A stretch of 64,000 nt of DNA. It comes from Paraconiothyrium sp. Pb-2020. Taxonomy: Eukaryota; Ascomycota; Dothideomycetes; Pleosporales; Didymosphaeriaceae. The position numbers were made by a program, and so were the translations under genes. The notes under the pieces were generated by a model that was not told where the DNA came from, did not search any database, and saw only the letters and a program-made list of their open reading frames with translations. Positions within the stretch are counted from its first letter, which is position 1. The number at the start of each line of letters is the position of its first letter. The stretch covers positions 1-64,000 of the forward strand of contig JAJUBI010000004.1 in assembly GCA_022419385.1 (NCBI GenBank), written 5' to 3'. Of the stretch, positions 46,733-59,885 are shown one piece after another.

Positions 46733-48776
46733 GAAAGCGGAGTCCATACAACGTGTAGTACGATGGCGTTCTCGTCATTGTATTTCTGACCCTGAGATCA
46801 CCTGAATAGTCCGCTACGTAATCTATACCGTCTAGCCTCCGATTAATCCGTCCTTAATGCATTCGCGATGTGAGAGTGAAGCAATGTCTCTGAATGAGTA
46901 GCTGTCGGTATATTTGTGAGCGTGGGCGTATCTGTACTACCCTGGTCTACGGGTTTATCCACTTTCCCGTGATGTACCAATATTGTGAGCATATACGTCT
47001 GCAGGGTAGACTCACGTCTGCAGGCGACGCATTCGTATGCGAAGGCAACATCTAGATACATCAGGACTTAGCTTCGAGCCTTAAATTGAGTTGACAGGGA
47101 ACGATGCACATTGAGGCTGTGCGGGTGTTAACAAGTCCAATGTAGATACTCTTGAGTGTCGTTATTTGACTAGAAATCACATTTAAGCAACCACCTAGCA
47201 CCCAAAGATGGAATTTGTACCGGCACAGTGTATCTGATGATTGGTTAAGCTCCAATGCTCCCGCCGTGATGTCTGCATGGACCTTAAATGATAGAGGATT
47301 GCCCATGATATCCATGGTGAGCATGCTCTTATCACCAAGGACGATAAAGGGCCGCACCTGTGGTAAAGTATCTCAGAAAGCATCTTCAATCTTCAAGTGA
47401 TCACTTACTATTTGTTTCGGTGTGATACCCGCGACGAATGATCGACGAATGACCGCGAAGATCTGCATATCACCGTACCTCAAGAAGGATGAGCGTCTAC
47501 TAACCAGTATACTCAAGTTACTACCCTTGCGGTACGGGGATGTAGTCGATATCGCAAGTAGCCGAAGGTATGTGACGAAGAGCGGGCTTGATATGTAGTG
47601 TGACAAACTTGACTCTGGATACACTACGTTAAGAAGCTGCCACGACCTGAGTGTGGAGCAGTTGCAGCCAATCCATTCGTCAGATGTGGTGGGCCAGTAC
47701 ATATCGCGCAACGCTCGTCCGTATTAGGGTAGTAGAATATCCGCCCTCAATGAGAAACGTTTCCGGATTTTGGATCTTCATGATCCCGTCTAGAACAAGG
47801 CACCACTAGTGTTGTTACGTCAGTATCAAGGATTGTCATCAAGGTGGGTCATATAGCCCTGCTTGAAGAACCACTGGAAGCAGTGTGTATTATGTTTCGG
47901 GATCTTCGGTTTTCTGTCTCGATATCATTAGGAAAGATCCATGTCTGCTTGTCCGGACTATTCTTGAATTATCGAAATGTGAAAGGGAATTTTCAGAGCA
48001 ACGCCGGCTTTGCTGACTCGATTGACAAGCTCAGTAAGTAGGAAGGCACTCTCTCCCCTAAACGCTCCGTCGTTTCGAACGGCTGAAGAGAATCCAGGAT
48101 ACCTGCCGGGGCGGATCACATCGCCTCTGGTCGCATCGAAAGAAAATCTTGACCATTCTCCGGGACCATCAACATATGAGCACTTCTTGACTATGAAGGC
48201 CATACAGCTGCTGGTTTATGCTAGTGGAGTTCGCGCTAAGCGTCTGGTGACAGTTTCTTGTCTACGCCTGCAATGGCGGTGGCTATAGAAGGTTGTTCTT
48301 TGCTCTGATATCGAGCTCATCTGGCACTTGCAAGGCGAAAATAACAATCGGCTACTTGTCGGTGTTGAGCTCTATCGGTATCTGCCAATAGTAATGGTCT
48401 CGTAGGGCTGCTTGAAAAAGCCCCTATCCAGTAAATACGCGTTCGTTGGCCTGTTCCAGATTTTCACAGTATCTGCCGCACGCTATACCGAAGTATTCCA
48501 GAAACTTAATCGATCAATTTATGAATAGCACCCTTCTCTTTCTCTGGCATTCTTTTCGCAAGGCCACTGTCGTGAGCTGTATTGGGTACCTTGAACACTC
48601 ACTGTCCGCTTTCCAGAGACCGCGCCAATACGCGGCCGCTCTAGTGAAGGATATTTCTATTCCCACAAGAACAGTGCCTTGCACGTGTTACATTTCAGTC
48701 AAGAAACTCCGGTAGCGGATTGAGACCGGACATAGAGAGAGGGGTGGTATCAACCTTAACACGTCCTCGGCATCTC
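46733..48776. other. Two-kilobase region, possible decayed gene
   Basis: No intact gene. On the minus strand, 47373-47711 and 47061-47357 read as fairly natural protein ('LRLLAISTTSPYRKG', 'MLTMDIMGNPLSFKVHAD') separated by a frame change with poor splice signals, and 47958-48203 gives a third piece. They may be fragments of one degenerate gene on that strand, but I recognise no family. The right end holds the 3' flank of the nitronate monooxygenase gene. Confidence 0.3.
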
Positions 48777-49873
48777 CTACAGCTTACTACTTTGTCCCCC
48801 TATAAACGTCTGCCCAAGCATCAGCATTTCCACCGCTTCGCTTACCATCTCGTCTACAATTTGCTTCGCTGGCTTAATGTCCCTAATTTCGCCAGCTACC
48901 TGCCCCATTAGAAACGGGATATCAAACTCTTTCTCCTCTTCCATATCCTTTGCAAGCGGCACGACGCCCGCCTCGGTTAGTTTATTTATCTCCTCTGGCC
49001 GTGTATGCCAGTCCCTGATATATTCATTGAGCTTTACTCTGAGCGGCCGTCCACTGACCACCAGCGTGCGGTCCGTGTCTTCGAAGCGCGCGGAAACGAC
49101 GTTGTCCTTATGCTGCTGGGAGCATCCAGCCTCGGTGGACGCTACGAAGCGTGTTCCCACCCAGACGCCGTACGCACCCTGCATGAGGCTGCTAGCCAGC
49201 GATCGCCCGTTGTAAATGCCGCCCGCAGCAACCACCATAGCTGGCTGCCCCGTGAGCGGGCTCGTGTACCTCCTCGCCACATCCACCACAGCGGGGATCA
49301 GGATCGAATTCGCAATGTCGCCTGTGTGTCCGCCGCCTTCGCCGCCCTGGGCACATACGATGTCGACCCCCGCCTCCAGAGCCTTAACGGCATGGCGAGG
49401 ATGCCCGACCATGTTCATGATCTGTTTCTCTTAATAATTTCTCTTTGAGTGATGTTCGATCGACATACTAGGATACCTGCCTCATGCAGTCTCTTAATGG
49501 TCCTTATGGGAGGCACGCCCACCGCGCTGACGAACAGTTTCGCGCCATTCTTGATTGTCACTTCGATGAGTTCGTCAAGCTGGCCATGCGTGTAGTCGTG
49601 GTTCGTCTTGCGGGCTGAGCCGCCGACCTGCGGGAGCGCGAGATCGACGCCGAAGGGTAGCGATTTGTCGGAAAGGTTGCTCTTGAGCTCGTCGATAATG
49701 GATTGCAGCTGAGCAGGCGTGTAGCCCAGGCCGCCGATGACGCCGAGGCCGCCAGCGTTTGAGACGGTCGCAGCAAGGGGCCCGCCAGATGTGCGGGCCA
49801 TGCCTGCGAGGATGATGGGATATTTGATGCATAGGAGTTTAGAGAGGGGCGTTTGTAGCGTGGGGGTCGACAT
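48777..49873 (-). CDS. Nitronate monooxygenase (NMO/NPD family)
   Basis: FMN-dependent TIM-barrel enzyme oxidising alkyl nitronates such as propionate-3-nitronate. Minus-strand exons 49469-49873 and 48777-49421, 349 aa. The 47-nt intron (GTATGT...AACAG) joins 'KRLHEAGIL' to 'IMNMVGHPRHA', restoring the family block. The N-terminal 'PIILAGMARTSGGPLAATVS' binds FMN phosphate region. 'DIVCAQGGEGGGHTGDIANS' carries the catalytic His. 'VVAAGGIYNGRSLASSLMQGA' and 'GTRFVASTEA' are the C-terminal FMN-binding strands. It is a detoxification enzyme and not obviously linked to the polyketide cluster 13 kb away. Confidence 0.93.
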
Positions 49874-50651
49874 GTTCGCGTATCGAGCGCGTGTGGTACG
49901 GTCCGAAGCGCCGGACAACTATAACTAGGGTAGCAAGAGGAGATATACGGTCCAGGACGTGCGTGTATATGCGATGATCGGAGGGTGTGGTCCATTGTGT
50001 ATATGGGGAGGATGCCAATCCCTGCCGAACGCGGGGATAGCATGCCGGACCGAGGCTCCTGCATATGTGCGTCCATTGCGAGTCAGACTCCGCTCGAGCT
50101 TAGCCGCCCCGCCTTCGACTACGGTCAAGCTTGACACATGGCCATCATCACGCATTGTAGCGCACCTGTTTGTGTGAGGTCCTCAGATGCCGAATGCTGT
50201 GTTCACAGAGCATGAAGATCAGCCCTTGATGCTCTGGATCGCCTGTGTTCGGTCAACGTGCATCCAAGTTGTAAGTATAATGAAACAATTCCTCAATCTG
50301 GACCAGGATGAGCGATGAACAGCTGCATAGAATTGCTTAGAGGAATAATGTACACTCGCTAGAAACTCCCGGTATCAGGCGCCCCATTAGCTCCACGCGA
50401 GCGTATAGCCAGAGAACAAAGGTCCGAGTAACGGGCTTTTGCATCGCCTGTTTCTCGGTGCAACACTGGATGGCCAATACCCTTGAACCTGAGCATGAGC
50501 CCCGAAATGTCCCTCCGGGTAATCTAGGCTCGACAGACTCTTGAGAAAGACATGGGCGCTTTGCTAGGTTTCGTGACTCCGGGTGCAGAGGTATAGCCTC
50601 GCCTTCCAACTACTTGTCAGAGGACGTGGGACAATCTAGCAAATGTGGAAA
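49874..50651. other. Intergenic region, no gene seen
   Basis: About 780 bp, upstream of the nitronate monooxygenase and downstream of taxilin (both minus). It presumably holds the NMO promoter. No motif recognised. Confidence 0.4.
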
Positions 50652-52454
50652 TTAGCGCTTGACTCCATTGATCTGGCCATTAGCCTGTCTGTGACCGTTG
50701 ACTTTTGTGTTTGCGGCGTTCTGAGGTGGAGGTGGAGGCGGGGGTACGGGACCGAACGGTCGACGTTCTGGTACGGGCTCTATAGCATCGTCCTCGGTAT
50801 CGTCGTCATATTGCTCGCTGCCTTCCTCATCATCGTCCTCATATTCGTATTCACTCTCAGTCACTTCCTCATCCTCTTCAAGCTCGGTCATGGGAACTTG
50901 ACCTCGCCCTTGTGCTTGCATACCTCTACAAAGTGTTTCCAAGCGGGCGATCTTCTTGCGCTGCTCTTCCACCTCCTTCGTCTTCCTCGCCAGATCGTCC
51001 TGCATCTTCTCACGTTCTTGCACCATCTCAGCGATGTTGCGATTGGTGACCTCTTTATTCCGTTGCAGATTCTGATTCTCTTTTTCGAGGCGCTTGGTCT
51101 TCTTTGACATTTCCTCCATTTCTTTGCGAAATGTGAGGAACAGATCATTCGAATTGTTGAGTGTTTCTTCGACCTGCATCTGGTCAGTATTAACCAATGG
51201 TGTACGCTGAAATCGTCAAGGAATCATACCTGCTTGAACTTTTCCACGTAAATGTTCAGCTGGGTGCGCAGTTCTGTTTCGGTTTGCGAAAATGTGGACA
51301 CTTGTCTGGTGAGTTGGTGCGATTTGGACGATTCTGCTTCCTGTTGTTTGCGTTGTTGTTCGAGCCGGGCCATCTGGTACTGTATCTCGAGTTCTTTAGT
51401 CCGTAGAAGGGAGTGAAATTGCAGCTCGCGTAGTTCGTACTGATCGATGAAGGACTTGAACTTTTGCCGAAACCTACAAGACGTCAGCCTAGATGGACAG
51501 TGTGATCAAAACATTCACGAACAGTTCGTCAAGCTCAACATCTGCTTGATTTTGCGGCTCAGGCTGATGCTGCTGGGCGATGCAACTATCAACGTCATAG
51601 ACAAGCTCTTCAAGGCGGTGGTGCAACTCTTCCCGCGCGGCCGACTCGGTTGACTCCATCTTATGCAACTCATCTTTCAGCTTCTTGTTTTCCTTGGCAA
51701 AGTCTCGGGACAGCTTATCGAGCTTGTCCTTCATGGTGGTTACTTTGTTAAGCTCCGACCTCTGCGCATCCTTCTCCTTTTGAAGTTGATCGCCACGTTT
51801 CTTGGACTTTTGGTGTTCCCGCTCAGTTCGCTTCATCTCCGAGAGTAACTCCGTGTAGCGTTTCTGAACCACCACGACACGGGTCAGCGGGCCATCCATG
51901 CTATTGAGGAGCGATGATAGCTCTCGATTTGCCTTTTTGACTTCTCGCTCTAGGAGTTCGTCAGTAATGGTACGCCCAATGTTGTAGCAATCAACCATGT
52001 CCAGTCTCGAAGCATAAGCGTGTCAGACGTCCAAGACCGAAGCCTCAACTCCTGAGTAGGGCATGGTGTTTCGGCGGTATTGCACGCTGCCCTGCGGCAG
52101 ACCGCGCTGATTCAATGACCTTGGACTCTCTGGAGTCGTGTAGACGCTGAGCATGGCCCGACTCTTAAGATGGATTGTATGGAGGGTAAACGCACCGATT
52201 TCAAGCTCCTGCTCCTTGTCGCCAGCGGCATCCTGCTCCAACTGGGCGATTTTGGCCTGGATCTGCTTCTGCTGCTCGGACGGATCCGCAGACTTCTTCG
52301 CCTTGCCCTTCTTCGTCAGCGGCGGCGCAGGCTGGGCGGGCGCCATGGAGGCGGATGTCGAGGTGGAAGCGCTTCGGCTGGTGTCCATGCTACGAGGGGC
52401 GGGTCGGGCTGGTGCTGGGGTCGACGTGGGATGCTGGTGGGCGACGGTTGCCAT
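50652..52454 (-). CDS. Taxilin-family coiled-coil protein
   Basis: Syntaxin-binding/nascent-chain-associated coiled-coil protein involved in vesicle traffic in animals. Minus-strand exons 52196-52454, 51523-51949, 51230-51473 and 50652-51173, 483 aa, all in phase. A Pro/Ser-rich N-terminus of about 50 residues with 'KKGKAKK' precedes one long coiled coil: 'LDKLSRDFAKENKKLKDEL', 'FRQKFKSFIDQYELRELQF', then 'KKTKRLEKENQNLQRNKEV'. These are the taxilin core blocks. The tail is very acidic ('ESEYEYEDDDEEGSEQYDDD') and then polyproline ('PVPPPPPPP'). The first intron (51950-52195, 246 nt) is far longer than others here. The second donor is weak (GTTCGT) but is the only in-phase choice. Confidence 0.9.
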
Positions 52455-53111
52455 CAAGGAAGCCGCAACTGCCACGCTCGGGGCTGCTTCTCTGGTCGAT
52501 GCTGCGCACACACAAGGCGGCTTATCCCCTTCACATGTGGGCACGCACGAGCTGGACAGGTGCGGCGGGCGGGCCTGGTCGCGAGCGGGCGTGGGGCGGG
52601 CGGGCGCTGACGTCCTGGGATGTGGTGGTGACTTCGTGTGCGGCTCGCGACGGGGGAGGTGCCGGAGGTGCGAGGCTCGAGGTGCAACGCGATGGCGAGG
52701 CAGGGTCGGCGCGGGCAGGACTAGAGGCGGCGGTGGTTTGCGGGAGGTGATGGGGGTCGCGTGGTGATGCAGGGAGGGGACTCGCAAAGCCTTCTACTGG
52801 CGCAGTTTCGTGGTGGCCGTGGCCGAGGGCGTACGGAGGCGCAACGCTCTGCTGCTTGCTGGCCGCCGCACTCCAAATCGAAAGTAACCCGGGCTTCACA
52901 GGCCGGCCGCGCTCCAATCGTCCTGTAGCTGTACCGATCTTGGCCCTGCTCGAGACGCAACATGGACCTGCAGCCTGCCCTCGTCGGTTAGTCAGCGGTG
53001 CATCACGTGCATGCCCGTCGACGCGGCCAATCGGCGCAGCAGGCGTCATGCCCTACAAATTTCCTCTCTCGTCATCGGCCACCCTTCACCCACTCCGCAA
53101 TTCCGCCCGCC
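52455..53111. promoter_or_regulatory. Bidirectional promoter, taxilin / Cym1
   Basis: 657 bp GC-rich interval between the divergent starts of taxilin and the presequence protease. Open frames crossing it are Arg/Pro/Ala-rich and look like non-coding GC-rich DNA. It includes pyrimidine-rich tracts close to the protease start ('tcctctctcgtcatcggccacccttcacccac'). Confidence 0.5.
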
Positions 53112-56100
53112 ATGTTGCGGTCCGCTCGCTGCCAGCTGCGGAGCCGCTGTTGCCCCGGCATCCCACACGCGCCGTCGACGCGCCTCTTACGGCGCGGATA
53201 TGCCGCCGTCACCGACCCCTCGAGCCTCCCCCAGGTCGGCGAGCAGCTCCACGGCTTCACCCTCAAGCGCGTCAAGCAGGTGCCCGAGTTGGAGCTGACG
53301 GCTCTCGAGCTCCACCACGACAAGACGGGTGCCCAGTATCTCCACATCGCGCGAGACGACGCGAACAATGTCTTCTCAATCGGCTTCAAGACGAACCCGC
53401 CCGATGACACTGGAGTGCCTCATATCTTGGAACACACCACATTATGCGGCAGCGAGAAGTAGGTGTCTTGTCTCGTAGCATGCTGCATCCACTGACGACC
53501 CTAGGTATCCGGTGCGCGATCCCTTCTTCAAGATGCTTCCGCGCTCGCTTTCTAACTTCATGAACGCCTTCACGTCTTCTGATCACACCACCTATCCGTT
53601 CGCGACCACCAATGCCCAAGACTTCAAGAACCTCATGTCCGTATACCTCGATGCGACACTACACCCGTTGCTGCAAGAAAACGACTTCACTCAGGAAGGC
53701 TGGAGGATAGGCCCGGAGAACCCATTAGTTGCGCAAGAGGAAGGCGCTGACGAGGCCAAGCGTTTAGTCTTCAAAGGTGTCGTGTACAACGAAATGAAGG
53801 GTCAGATGTCGGATGCGAGCTACCTGTTCTACGTCCGCTTTCAGGATCACCTGTTTCCGGCCATCAACAACTCGGGCGGCGATCCCCAGAAAATTACCGA
53901 TCTTACTTGGGAACAATTGCGCAAGTTCCACACAGACCACTATCATCCCAGCAACGCCAAACTTTTAACCTATGGAAACATGCCTTTGACAGATCATCTA
54001 AAAGAAATTGACCAGCGTCTGCGTAGTTTCGACCAGATTTCTGTGGATCACGATGTGAAGGTTCCCATAAAGCTTGATGGACCAATGCAAGTTACAGTAC
54101 CCGGACCACTGGATCCCCTCGTACCAGCCGACCGCCAGCATAAGACGTCGGTGACCTGGCTGATGGGGGATACTGCCGATGTTCTGGAAAACTTTTCGCT
54201 TGGGGTGCTGAGCAGCCTATTGATGGATGGCTACGGATCGCCTTTGTATCGCAACCTCATCGAGTCGGGTCTGGGTGCCGATTTCAGCCCGAACACAGGC
54301 TACGATAGCGCTGGGAAGCTCGGTGTTTTCTCTGTGGGTTTGAACGCTGTCAAAGAGGAGGATGTGCCAAAGGTCCGAGAAGCAATTGCGAAGACACTAC
54401 TTGACGCACGAAAGAATGGTTTTGACAGGATCAAAATCGACGGAATCTTGCACCAATTGGAACTCTCACTAAAGCACAAAACTGCCCATTTCGGCATGAA
54501 CATGATGCAAAGACTAAAACCTGGTTGGTTCAATGGTGTAGATCCTATGGCTGCGCTGGCGTGGCAAGATACTGTGGACGCGTTCCAAGAAAGACTTGCA
54601 AAAGGAGACTATTTGGAGAGCTTGCTGGACAAATACCTTCTTAACGACAAGACACTGACCTTTACAATGACACCGTCCGAAACGTTTGCTCAAGAACTGG
54701 TTGATGAGGAGAATAAGCGACTTATGGAGAAGATCTCAGAGGCAACAAAACGATTTCCTAGCCAAGAAGATGCCCAGGACTATCTAGAGAAGCGGGAGCT
54801 CGAGCTGCTTGAGGTGCAAGAGAATGCCAGAAACCAAGATCTCAGCTGCTTGCCGACTGTGCACGTAAAAGATATTCCCCGTCAGAAAGAACGCAAACCG
54901 CTTCGGCACAGCGAGGTTGACGGGAGCAAGGTGCAGTGGCGTGAAGCTCCAACAAACGGCCTAACTTACTTCCGTGCGGTTCACTGCCTAGAGAATCTAC
55001 CGGAAGAGCTGAGAGAGATGATCCCATTGTTCACGAGCGCCATCATGCGACTGGGGACTCCTAACAAAAGCATGGAGCAATTAGAGGAGCTAATAAAGCT
55101 CAAAACAGGCGGAATATCAGTGGGCCACCACGTATCACCTTCGCCGCTGTCTCTGCAACAATTCGAGGAAGGTCTCTCCTTTTCTGGGTTCGCATTAGAT
55201 CGCAATGTGCCCGATATGTACGGACTTCTCCGCGCTATCATCATGGAGACCAATTTCGACGGCCCAGAGACGGAAAAGAAGGTTCGTGAACTACTGCAAA
55301 GCTCTGCCAGCGGCGTGATCAACTCCATCGCGGAATCCGGCCATTCCTTCGCCAGGACCTTCGCAGAAGCAGGACTCACACCTGTGGGTAGGCTAAGCGA
55401 ACAAACGGGAGGTTTGTCTCAAGTCAAGCTTACCGCAAGTCTCGCAGCACGTCCGATGACTGAATCATTGAGCGACGTAATTGCGAAGCTGAAGGCCATA
55501 CAGTCGTTCACCATCGCACACGGTGCAAATCTCCGTGTCGCTCTGACGTGCGGCCCCGAGAGCTCATTGGCGAACCACGAAGCTTTGCAACGCTTCCTCA
55601 GTTCTTTGCCGAAGAACGTCACTCTACCTCCCACATCACGTCAAGCAGAATACCCCCGGAATGCCAAGTCTTTCTTTCCGCTCCCTTATCAAGTCTACTA
55701 TTCAGCAAGAGCTGTGTCAACAGTACCCTACACCCATGCCTCTGGCGCACCTCTGGAGATTCTCGCACAACTTCTCACCCACAAGCACCTCCACCACGAA
55801 ATCCGCGAGAAGGGCGGTGCCTACGGCGGAGGCGCTTACTCGCGCTCATTAGGAGGCGTGTTTGGCATGTACAGCTACCGTGACCCCAACCCGCAAAACA
55901 CCATGAAAATCATGTCCGAAGCAGGAAAATGGGCACGTGACCGCAACTGGACCGCACAGGACCTCGAGGAGGCCAAGCTCAGCGTCTTTCAAGGCTACGA
56001 CGCGCCGCAGAGCCTTAGTCAGGAGGGTATGCGGCTGTTCCTGTCCGGTATCACAGACGACATGCTGCAGACACGAAGGGAGCGCCTGTTGGATGTCACG

Positions 56101-56292
56101 GCCGAGCAGGTTCAGCGCGCCGCAGACGAGTTTCTCATAAAGCGAGCGTCCGAGAGCAGCGTTGCTGTTCTAGGTGAGAAGAAAAGTTGGGCCACGGAGA
56201 AGAACGGCTGGGACATACGAGATCTGCACATGGCGGAGAAGGTGGAGGAGCTCACGCAGCAGATGCCTGATGAGGCTGTCGCTGCGCCTTAG
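53112..56292 (+). CDS. CYM1: Mitochondrial presequence protease (Cym1/PreP)
   Basis: M16C metalloprotease of the mitochondrial matrix that degrades cleaved targeting peptides. Exons 53112-53458 and 53505-56292, 1044 aa, the usual size. The N-terminus is Arg/Ser/Ala-rich (MLRSARCQLRSRC...), a mitochondrial presequence. The inverted zinc motif '[21 protein letters not shown]' (HxxEH, residues about 104-108) lies just before the intron. The distal Glu region is 'NEMKGQMSDASYLFY'. The C-terminal half has 'EIREKGGAYGGGAYS' (substrate-binding R/Y block). The 46-nt intron has a CTGACG branch. A housekeeping gene marking the conserved part of the chromosome arm. Confidence 0.96.
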
Positions 56293-57238
56293 ACGACCAG
56301 TGTGTATGACGTGGTCGCATACGCAAAACTACGAAACGTGTACAGCATCTGTATATTACTCAGCTCATGCATAGATGGCGCAGGCGTTTAACGCATCTCG
56401 GTAAGTTTAGATAATACCATTGATGTCGAGTCTTAACCCTTCCGTCCCTTCACGTTTTTGCACCGCCTCGGTCTCGTCAGGTGCCCGCAGCCCCCGGAAT
56501 TCCAGCCCTGTGCCTCAGTTTGCGCACGAGGTTCTTGCGCACCGTCCCGTCAGTCACACTCTCTTCGTCCCAAAGCGCAGTGGAACAGATCCGCAGACGT
56601 GCCACTGCCTTTTCCATGGCTGGCACGGTCTGGCGCTCCATAGGAGCCTTTGATGCGCTAGATCAACGCCCACTTCCAACTCCGCGCTGCTGCGTGTGGG
56701 TAGGCATAGTTAGGGCGGCAACCAATTTCAGAACCGCCAGGAGTGAGGCTAGTCTCCTGGTGGACTAAATTTGGGGGCACAGCTACGTCTCGTAAGGCAG
56801 GAACACTGTCGTAGGTGGAGATATCGAATGAGCCTGGGCTGGTACGCCTTTTGGATCTCAGCATCACCACGAGGGCGCGCCATGACCCGTGGACAGCCAG
56901 AGGGCACGTGACAACTGTTCATGAAAACCAACAATATTGTCTCATGCGTCGGGAATAGGCTTCATCTAAGCCCGCGAAGAACATAGAGGGAGAATCGCAG
57001 AAGTTGGTCGTGGTGCCAGCTCTGAGTACATATCGGGGCACCCATGTATTTTTGCGGTTATGATCCGCGTTATCACTCACTCGCATTGCTAGGCATGCCC
57101 AGCAAGCGATGTGCTGCACGCGAGCAGCAACCGAAGCGGTTCGGAAAAGTGCTGTCGAGGCGTCTAATCTTCCACGAGATCTTCTTTAGGTCGCGGCAAC
57201 TACCGGATGGGATGCAATCGTCCCCGTGGAGTATTGAT
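56293..57238. other. Intergenic region, no gene seen
   Basis: About 950 bp between the convergent 3' ends of Cym1 and the membrane-protein gene. Only short open frames. Confidence 0.45.
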
Positions 57239-58715
57239 TTATACGATCAGTAGGTCTGCTACAATGGATTCAACTAATGTTATGTTTGTCCTACCAGGTG
57301 TTAGTGAAATTAAGCAAAGGTCAGAGAGATTGCGTACCATTTCCTCGTCGATCCAGCTATTCCACTCTGTCCTGTACCATCTCTTCCTATGTTGACCTTC
57401 AACCGCCCACACATTCCCGTCATCCTCCTCAGGAATTCTCGGTCCACCCACCGTCCTACTAGTAGGGAGCATACTTGTTGGCGCATGTGTGACATCGCAG
57501 CTCACCCGGGTAGGGTCCACAAAGTCTGGGAAAGACTGGATCCGCCGTATAGTGTTACCTCTTCTTACTGTTCCTCTGGTGCTTCCATTGCGGCTTTCAC
57601 TTCTTGCCGTAGGTAATTTTTCAAGCTCGAAGCCGGTCGCTATACCTCGACGCTCCGCAGAACCTTGGGGGTCGCTGCTATTTGACTTGCTGCGCACAAT
57701 CTGCACAAGTTTACCCAAAACAGCGAACTCCAGCTTGAGCTTTACAGAGTAAACAACCCCTTTGAGGGTAGTTTGCACGAGATACATGTTCGCGAACTCG
57801 ACTGCAAGGAGAGCGGCGTCTATGGCGATAATGATGGTGTTGATGGCCAGGAGCTGGTACATGAGCTTGCGCGCGAAGGGACGCTTCAGTTCAGTGTCAT
57901 CTTCAATGCTCATGATGCCGTCTTGGGCGCTCTTTGACAGCTTGAGGATGCGCAATGTCTCTTTGACGTAGATTAGGGAGAGTATAAGCTCTTGGAGAAA
58001 ATAGCCCACCATTTGTATCTTCTCCATTACGTTATACCCGTGGACAAATTGAGTGAGGGTACGAGTGCTTAAGGAGTTTGCATTGGATCCGAAGGTCAGC
58101 ACGCTGGTTGGAAAGCCTAGAAGAACTACGTTGATACATATCATGTAGAGCGAGTATCGGATTACGCGGCGCGAGTTCGTAAGGAGGTGTAGGCGGGACC
58201 ATAGGACGACAGATTGACCTGCATTCGATTCAGATGTAGAGCATACTTGGCAAGTTTGCGGGTTACTGCGCTTACCAGTGACCATCATATACCAGCCCAC
58301 TACGATCATGACCACAGCTATATAGCCGACGCTTTTGTTGGGATCCAGTACTTGGAAGAACTTGATCAGGAACCCTAGTGAGTAAGGCATGATTCCGGTC
58401 CCAGACACGATCATGGACCAGAAGTAGAGCCCGCGGTATTTGTTGAAGGTTACCAATATTAGCACGATAAGCTCGACGGCGTTGTACAACGCAAGTCCGA
58501 TGAGGAAAGCAATTATTATTTTCAAGTCCAGTGAGTCGCCGGTATAGCCTGCAAATTTTCGGTCAGCCAACCTTTCCGTAGCGCACATAAAGGCGTATAC
58601 CTCCAGTGACGCCTGCACCGGCAGAGCCAAATGACCCTTGAGCAGGCGTAGCCAAAGAGGCCATCGACAACGTCGCAGTCGCGGTGGGGCTACTCTGTAA
58701 GATGGATGAAGGCAT
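57239..58715 (-). CDS. Fungal integral membrane protein, DUF7703-like
   Basis: Seven-helix-like fungal membrane protein of unknown function. Minus-strand exons 58601-58715, 58276-58548 and 57239-58218, about 455 aa. The N-terminus (MPSSILQSSPTATATLS; alternative start at 58664) is short and Ser/Thr-rich. The first intron, with CTGAC branch, joins 'GAGVTG' to 'GYTGDSLDLKI'. The second joins 'GWYMMVTG' to 'QSVVLWSRLHLL'. Helices follow at 'IIIAFLIGLALYNAVELIVL', 'YFWSMIVSGTGIMPYSLGF', 'VGYIAVVMIVVGWYMMV', 'YSLYMICINVVLLGFPTSVL' and further. After about residue 300 comes a polar Arg/Ser-rich cytoplasmic tail. The last about 35 codons may instead be intronic (GTACGC after 'WIDEEM'). Confidence 0.8.
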
Positions 58716-59885
58716 GACTTGGCAGCGATCGAGGGCCGTCCGACTTCAGTGCTCGAGCACTTAGGTCTTCATTTCTTTTCTTTTCTTTCCAAAAAGTTCG
58801 GCGAGTCCCTTCGCGGTCCTTTAGTCGTGCGATTCCGCAACGCTCAAGGCTCGTCGCGATCTAGATTTGAATTGGGGAGATGTCTACCACGTGCGCTTGT
58901 TGAAGTTAAAAAAGGTGGAGAAATCTCAAGCTTCGAAGTATCGGTCAGTATTATTGACTAACATCGAAAAGGACCGAAGCCAGCACCTCGGGAAAGCTTG
59001 GTCGGGCTGCCGTCGAATGACGTTCCAAGCTCCACATCGCGTGGTCGGCAATCTGGGGTAGATCGACAATATTCACACAGCAGAAGATTATCTGTAACCT
59101 GTTCTGGGGGTTTCGGGACCTGTTGTTACATCAAAACACAGCGTCGTCCATTCGTTGTAAAATTGGCTTGGTCGGCCATTTCCCCAAAGCTCGCATTGAC
59201 CTCGGCTTGCACCGACACACTCCCTATATGCCAAAAAGCGATCCCCTACTCTTCTTAGTAGAAGGTCTCTAGCGTTGATGCATTGCGTTCGTTTTATGGA
59301 AGACGGTGTCTTGCCAACACTTTTGTTTGTCCCGTGTCACGTATAGTGTGCTGTACACAGTCCACCGAGAAGGCCCAGTACATGTAGTATGGCTAATACG
59401 TATCAATTTTCGTATATTTACCCTCAATGTGTTGCTGCCAGTAAGTGGACCAGGTTGGCCGAGTGCGTGCCCGCTATCCGAAAACTCCATTCGTTCACGT
59501 AGCCTGATGGTGTAAGTTGTATTTGTAATATCCAAGACTGGCATGTATCTGTATTCAAAAGGCAAGTATCTCACATGTTCGTGGATCCAAACTAATGAGA
59601 TCACCATACCTCACGGTGATCGGTACCAGCAGCCTCTTCAAACACTGATAGACGCTAGATTTCCGCCCTTTTCGCTATTGTATAATCGACTCATTGGCGG
59701 CTACGACGTATTCGTCTTGGGCTCCACAAAGATCGACATCGTAGTCCATGCCCCAGTGCTGGAGTTATGAGCCGCGCGAGCTGCATACCCCGACGATTCT
59801 GCTACAAAGTGACTATCGAATCGCAGCTCTGAAAACCAGGGAAACGCCAGGCGGGTGCATCAACCCGTTCTTGTCATACTCATTC
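58716..59885. other. Intergenic region, no gene seen
   Basis: About 1.2 kb, upstream of the membrane-protein gene. A pyrimidine tract 'tcatttcttttcttttctttcc' lies near 58770, probably promoter-associated. No gene recognised. Confidence 0.45.
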
